Assembly (NCBI RefSeq): GCF_002160325.1
Contig: NZ_NFKJ01000005.1
Span: 86,691-150,690, forward strand
From: Lachnoclostridium sp. An181
GTDB lineage: Bacteria > Bacillota > Clostridia > Lachnospirales > Lachnospiraceae
DNA length: 64,000 nt
Direction: 5' to 3'
Shown piece by piece: positions 61,101-64,000 of this stretch. The position numbers were made by a program, and so were the translations under genes. The notes beneath the pieces are model-generated. The model saw only the letters and a program-made list of their open reading frames with translations, was not told the origin of the DNA and made no database searches. The stretch's first letter is position 1; the number at the start of each line of letters is the position of its first letter.

Positions 61101-63414
61101 AACTGTTCTGCACGATCTCCGTGCCCACTCTTTCCTGGGCAGCATCATCTCTGTAAGCAATGGCTGCATCCTGATAATCAATCTTCTCATCTTTATTTCT
61201 GTCCGCTGTGATCGTAACCTTTGCCCACGGCTCATCGATCACTTCTCCGTCCAGCATACCTTTGTACATGTACTCATTGCTCCAAAGAGCAGTGGATGTA
61301 TAATCCCCCATATCAAAGGTCCGGAATGCAACTTCCTGGCGGTTTTTGATCGAGTTGTTTGCCATGGATGCCGCAATATTATCACTGCTGAGTGTTGCGA
61401 TGGATGTGGTATTGAAAGCCTCATCCGCAGCCTTGTCCGCAAGTTTATAATTTCTCTGCAGATTATAGTTTGCAGAGTGGAACTGTGCGTTTGGCTCTGT
61501 ACTTCTCATGGAGACCAGACTGTGGTTCGGGAAATTGATGGTGTTGACCTGATAGTTTTCGTCATTCACATTTTCAATATCCATGGTGAGTACATTTTTC
61601 TCCACCGTAAATACAACATCAAAGGTAATTCCAAGTTCTTCTACTGCCATGTGGTAAACAGCCTTGTCACCTGTAAACTCGCTTGTCACAGTTGGGCGGT
61701 AGGTTGTAGTGTTGATCTCCACATAATAATATGGTGTTTCCTGTCCATACATTTTATTTCCGTTTTCCGCCAACGTATAGTCAATGACACGCGGGAAGTT
61801 TTCATCCATGTTCACACTCAATTCCTCGGATGCGATCGCATGCACGCTTTCTTCCTGGATATCCTCAGGCTCTAATTCCGGCTGTGTGGCAACAGACAGA
61901 TACTGAATGTTTCCTCCGGAGTTTCCGTGGAAACGAACACCAGCCTGTCCTCTTTCATCGGTCAGCTCATCTACCACGCCGTGGAAAATTTCCGCATCAT
62001 CCAAAAAGATGGTCACAACATTTCCCACTGCCCTTACCTTTACTTTGTAAGGCTGCACACGGTTTGCATAAATCCTTGCGGAATCCGTTTTGTTGACCTC
62101 GCTGTCCGGCGCAAATCTTCTGTAGGCGCCCTCGCTGTTCTTTACATACCAGTCAGAACCAAACTCATTTCCGGAACCATCCTGTCCAATGTATGTCCAG
62201 GAATCTTCGCCTGCATACCTTAACACAACGCCAAAGTTTGCATTGTCATTCTTTGGATCAAAGGAAAATTCCACTTCCTGGTTGTACAGTTTTGGTGAAT
62301 CCTCATCGATCACGATCGTGTCAGAACCGCCTTCTACTCTAAGCGTATTTTCATCCATCTTCACAGATCCGTCCCCGGACACTACTTTCACATTTCCAAG
62401 TCCATCCTTGGAAAAATCATGAAGATACGTCACATCTTCTTCCGGCGGGAGCTGTACCTGAAGAGCAAAGGTTGTCTTGTATCCATCTTCAAAGACAAAC
62501 TGAATGTTTGTCAGTCCATCTTCTTTTACTTTTTCCACAAATTCTTTTTTGATGGATACAGTGTCACCATCCACAACGTAATCTGTTCCCTCTGTCAGGT
62601 TTTCACCATCTGCTTCCAAATGCGCCAATGGATTCTCGGTTGAGGAGAGTGTAGTCTTTACGTCATAGGTCCCTGCCTCTGCATATTTTACATAGGCACT
62701 GTCCGGAGTCAGGGATACTTTTGTTTTTTCGCTGTAAGAGATTGTATCCACGGCAATATGTGCATAATTTCCCGCATATCCCCATGTGCGGATTCCTAGC
62801 TGTCCCTTCTCGTGCATTGGAAGGTCATTTCCCACGAAAATTTTCTCTCCGTTCACTTTTACTTCCAATGTTCCGTCAAAAAATCCGATCTGGATGGACG
62901 CAGATGTTCCGTTTTTCATCACCGGGCCTTTGAAGTTTGTGTCCTCATTCTTTCCATTAGCGCGATGGAAATATACCCAGCCGTCATTGATGTCATATCC
63001 AAGTGCATCGAAATTGTTCTCATCCTGATAATGGAATACAAATGCAAATCTTCCTGCATGACTTTTGACATCAAACTGCGCACTGATCTCACCTGCAGAA
63101 ATTTCCGGTGATTCCTCATCGATCCGCAGTGCGTACTGCGGCTGTTTGTTTTCATTTCCCTGGGCAGTCTCAATGTCCAGTTTTCCGTCAATGACAGAGC
63201 AGATAGACGGATTTGCATAGGATACCCAGTTACTTCCATCTGCATCGTCAAATGTCTGGACATAATCCACTGTTTTTGTCGCCAACTGTGCAACCACCCG
63301 ATCCGCCGGACCCCCCTCAGCGGAAACCGGAAGCGGACAAAGTGTTCCGCTTAAGCTGATACAAAGCCCCACTGCCAGACCCTTCCTCAGCATGCCCTTC
63401 TTTTTCATACTCAT
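58138..63414 (-). CDS. GH101 endo-alpha-N-acetylgalactosaminidase, cell-wall anchored
   Basis: A 1758-residue secreted enzyme that releases the core-1 disaccharide from mucin-type O-glycans. A signal peptide (KKKGMLRKGLAVGLCISLSG ... PVSAE) leads to two lectin/laminin-G-like modules (about 40-230 and 330-500), then the GH101 catalytic region (about 520-1150). This holds LDWVYVDVYGDGRW with the nucleophile Asp (about 920) and AIASEYASAM with the acid/base Glu (about 946). A carbohydrate-binding-like module, further beta-rich modules and three helical FIVAR-type repeats (about 1460-1690) follow. The C-terminus has a sortase-type motif (SAKTGDE), a hydrophobic helix and KKRR. The ATG at 63414 follows AAGGAAAGGAAG. 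Confidence 0.94.
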   Translation of the reverse strand: MSMKKKGMLRKGLAVGLCISLSGTLCPLPVSAEGGPADRVVAQLATKTVDYVQTFDDADGSNWVSYANPSICSVIDGKLDIETAQGNENKQPQYALRIDEESPEISAGEISAQFDVKSHAGRFAFVFHYQDENNFDALGYDINDGWVYFHRANGKNEDTNFKGPVMKNGTSASIQIGFFDGTLEVKVNGEKIFVGNDLPMHEKGQLGIRTWGYAGNYAHIAVDTISYSEKTKVSLTPDSAYVKYAEAGTYDVKTTLSSTENPLAHLEADGENLTEGTDYVVDGDTVSIKKEFVEKVKEDGLTNIQFVFEDGYKTTFALQVQLPPEEDVTYLHDFSKDGLGNVKVVSGDGSVKMDENTLRVEGGSDTIVIDEDSPKLYNQEVEFSFDPKNDNANFGVVLRYAGEDSWTYIGQDGSGNEFGSDWYVKNSEGAYRRFAPDSEVNKTDSARIYANRVQPYKVKVRAVGNVVTIFLDDAEIFHGVVDELTDERGQAGVRFHGNSGGNIQYLSVATQPELEPEDIQEESVHAIASEELSVNMDENFPRVIDYTLAENGNKMYGQETPYYYVEINTTTYRPTVTSEFTGDKAVYHMAVEELGITFDVVFTVEKNVLTMDIENVNDENYQVNTINFPNHSLVSMRSTEPNAQFHSANYNLQRNYKLADKAADEAFNTTSIATLSSDNIAASMANNSIKNRQEVAFRTFDMGDYTSTALWSNEYMYKGMLDGEVIDEPWAKVTITADRNKDEKIDYQDAAIAYRDDAAQERVGTEIVQNSYSYIAMNVGSSAQYPFLRILDNIKKFSLGTDNFGQAVIVKGYQSEGHDSAHPDYGNIGKRQGGEQDFKVLLEESEKYNTKVGVHINHTESYPESKYYAQVASTVNGWSWYDDAKQIIRENDILNEESGMGARLDELKEKAPGLDWVYVDVYGDGRWPSHKLSKKLQENGWAIASEYASAMSNTSIWGHHINSTHNGTGNLLRFVNHQTQENFGNSTLFRGQKDGRINGFCGWQGASDYNETIKSFFTEILPNKYLMNFPMSQWEKSSEAVFGYDNEVVSSIEGGVNKIRKDGKLIADGNKIFIPWNPQTEEKIYHWTDKDGETTWELPDSWAGVENVYLYKLTDEGRSEETVIPAEDGKVTLSTKANTGYVVYKEQAPKQEDMNWSEGSPVKDMGFDSHEFGYAWEKSSSAGNTDHIQYVDNNKGNTTLRVSGNDGADAKVTQTMTGLKPGQSYSASVWMEVSDGRRATIEVETPDGKKVSNYTDRSNVIYGVTHNDKLNTYYQRVKVLFTQPEGETTAKISLSVDKGDADSWANLDDVRVMPVDVSDKQGHDYYEDFENVDQGFGPFTSTKSDNSHLSETNKPYTNDTIDGQFSLKIRSGDYMRTMPHTIRFAPNTTYEVGLDCLSNADKAFLLQVRSDKAAEAGDTENAVVASEYSVANGSIKVRFTTGNYDDYYIDMTKANATEYIVDNLYVDEIKQEEISTAVLEYAISLAKKASTEGVVQSVVEKYNETLANAKDILKRVQENDTTVTQEMVDNAWQELIEAMQYLSFKQGDKTDLAKVIVLADEMNNNLSSYLEEGKEAFVKALEAAKAVQEDGDAMQDDVNTAWKNLLTAMAGLQKIPDKSALEELLNKAEGLNEADYEAASYAAFRMAFADAKAVHEDDQATAKEVDAAVAALDGAIAKLTPAKDADENTVANAGNTTTGSDNKGTSADKKDTNTADTSNVKNATAKSAKTGDEANAALPAAAGILAAVAAAFIWKKRR

Positions 63415-63541
63415 CTTCCTTTCCTTAAACGTCAATTCGCTAATACTTTTAGCCTAAAGCCAAGAAAAATTATACTACTATATAACCGTTTTTTCAACTT
63501 TTGTTATACAATATGCACTATAAAATTTCATTTCATCAAAA

Positions 63542-63585
63542 AATAACTTCCAATACTGTCAACCAGATGGAAGTTATTTTTCTTT
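63542..63585. terminator. Terminator between the TPR gene and the GH101 gene
   Basis: AATAACTTCCA pairs with TGGAAGTTATT, with T runs on both strands. It ends the TPR transcript on the minus strand. The rest of the 63415-63592 gap is AT-rich and should hold the GH101 promoter. Confidence 0.75.
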
Positions 63586-63592
63586 TCTTTGT

Positions 63593-64000
63593 TTACTTTT
63601 CTTCTAATTCCTTTACTCTGTTTTCGTCCGCCAACGCCTCTTCCACTTTTCCAAGTTTCCGGTAAGCCATTGCCCTGTTTTTGTACGCAAGTTTATAGTC
63701 CTTATCCAGCTCAATCGCTTTTGTATAATTATCTTCAGCCTCCTTGTACTGCTGTTTCATGTAATAACAATTCCCCAGACCCGTATATGCATATACATAG
63801 TCTGCATCCAACTCAATCGCTTTTATATAATCCTCCATAGCTTTATCGTATTCTTTTAAATCATAATACGCATTCCCACGGCCATTATATACATATACAT
63901 AGTCTGCATCCAATTCAATTGCTTTTGTATAATCCTCTATAGCTTTATCGTATTCCCGGATACTCTTATGTGCATTCCCACGGTTATAATATCCAACTGC
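63593..64000 (-). CDS. TPR-repeat protein, cut by the window end
   Basis: The frame stays open to the window end, so only the C-terminal 135 residues are seen. At least four 34-residue TPR units are visible with the consensus Y-x-G-x-G-N-x-Y-Y ... A-x-x-D-Y-x-K-A-I-E-L-D, such as YNGRGNAYYDLKEYDKAMED. The units are almost identical at the DNA level, showing recent repeat expansion. It is a scaffold protein with unknown partners. Confidence 0.85.
   Translation of the reverse strand, partial: AVGYYNRGNAHKSIREYDKAIEDYTKAIELDADYVYVYNGRGNAYYDLKEYDKAMEDYIKAIELDADYVYAYTGLGNCYYMKQQYKEAEDNYTKAIELDKDYKLAYKNRAMAYRKLGKVEEALADENRVKELEEK

Noticed and set aside
59413..61875. 820-residue plus-strand open frame
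   Set aside because: Antisense to the GH101 gene, with no start signal or domain; a shadow of its codon usage.

Overview
The window looks like low-GC Firmicutes chromosome, most likely a gut Lachnospiraceae. The evidence is spoIIID beside guaA, a short clostridial-type ThiC, a sortase-anchored mucin glycosidase (GH101), and integrative elements of the Lachnospiraceae type. No rRNA or tRNA gene was found by eye.

1-20.2 kb is a compound CRISPR-Cas island, nearly all on the minus strand. A complete type I-B operon (cas6-cas8b-cas7-cas5-cas3-cas4-cas1-cas2) occupies 0.2-8.8 kb. A 21-repeat array with its leader on the right lies at 10.4-11.8 kb. A type III-B (Cmr) operon, cmr1-cas10-cmr3-cmr4-cmr5-cmr6, lies at 14.5-20.2 kb and runs on into a DEDDh-type exonuclease and a CorA-like membrane protein. 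The Cmr module has no cas6, cas1 or cas2 of its own, so it presumably uses crRNAs made by the I-B machinery. An HD-less Cas10 with an intact GGDD motif plus CorA plus a phosphodiesterase points to nucleotide second-messenger signalling, plausibly the SAM-AMP type. The first 180 bases repeat the leader architecture, so a second array should lie just off the left edge. Between cas6 and the array are fossil CRISPR repeats, a DUF3791-DUF3990-DUF3791 cassette and an hsdS fragment.

20.4-25.1 kb is a TPP-riboswitch-controlled thiamine operon: thiM-thiE-HAD phosphatase-thiD-thiC. It makes HMP de novo and salvages the thiazole; no thiazole synthesis genes are in the window.

25.1-30.2 kb is a decayed zone with broken genes, a degenerate IS3 element, small membrane and HTH genes, and the remains of an integrative element (relaxase stub, putative transfer-region DNA, terminator, att-like site).

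30.2-54.6 kb appears to be a tandem pile-up of integrative/mobilizable elements at the 3' end of guaA. Copies of the guaA end (coding for Glu-Phe-Glu-stop) lie at 54613-54628, 40554-40570 and 30182-30197. Element B (30.2-40.6 kb) has integrase, excisionase, MobC-like and RepA-like genes but a broken relaxase, and carries a YhgE/Pip-type export protein with a divergent TetR regulator. Element A (40.6-54.6 kb) has an intact MobV relaxase, RepA-like, MobC-like, integrase and excisionase genes. Its cargo is a large HEPN-motif protein, yjdF with its likely riboswitch, a MarR-flavodoxin pair, a GNAT protein, and an AAA-ATPase/TOPRIM (DUF4276-like) pair that looks like a defence system. Each element has an XRE regulator facing the integration genes and its own distinct set of repeated operator-like sites.

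54.6-64 kb is core chromosome: guaA, spoIIID, an FRG-domain protein, a large surface GH101 endo-alpha-N-acetylgalactosaminidase and a TPR protein cut by the window end.
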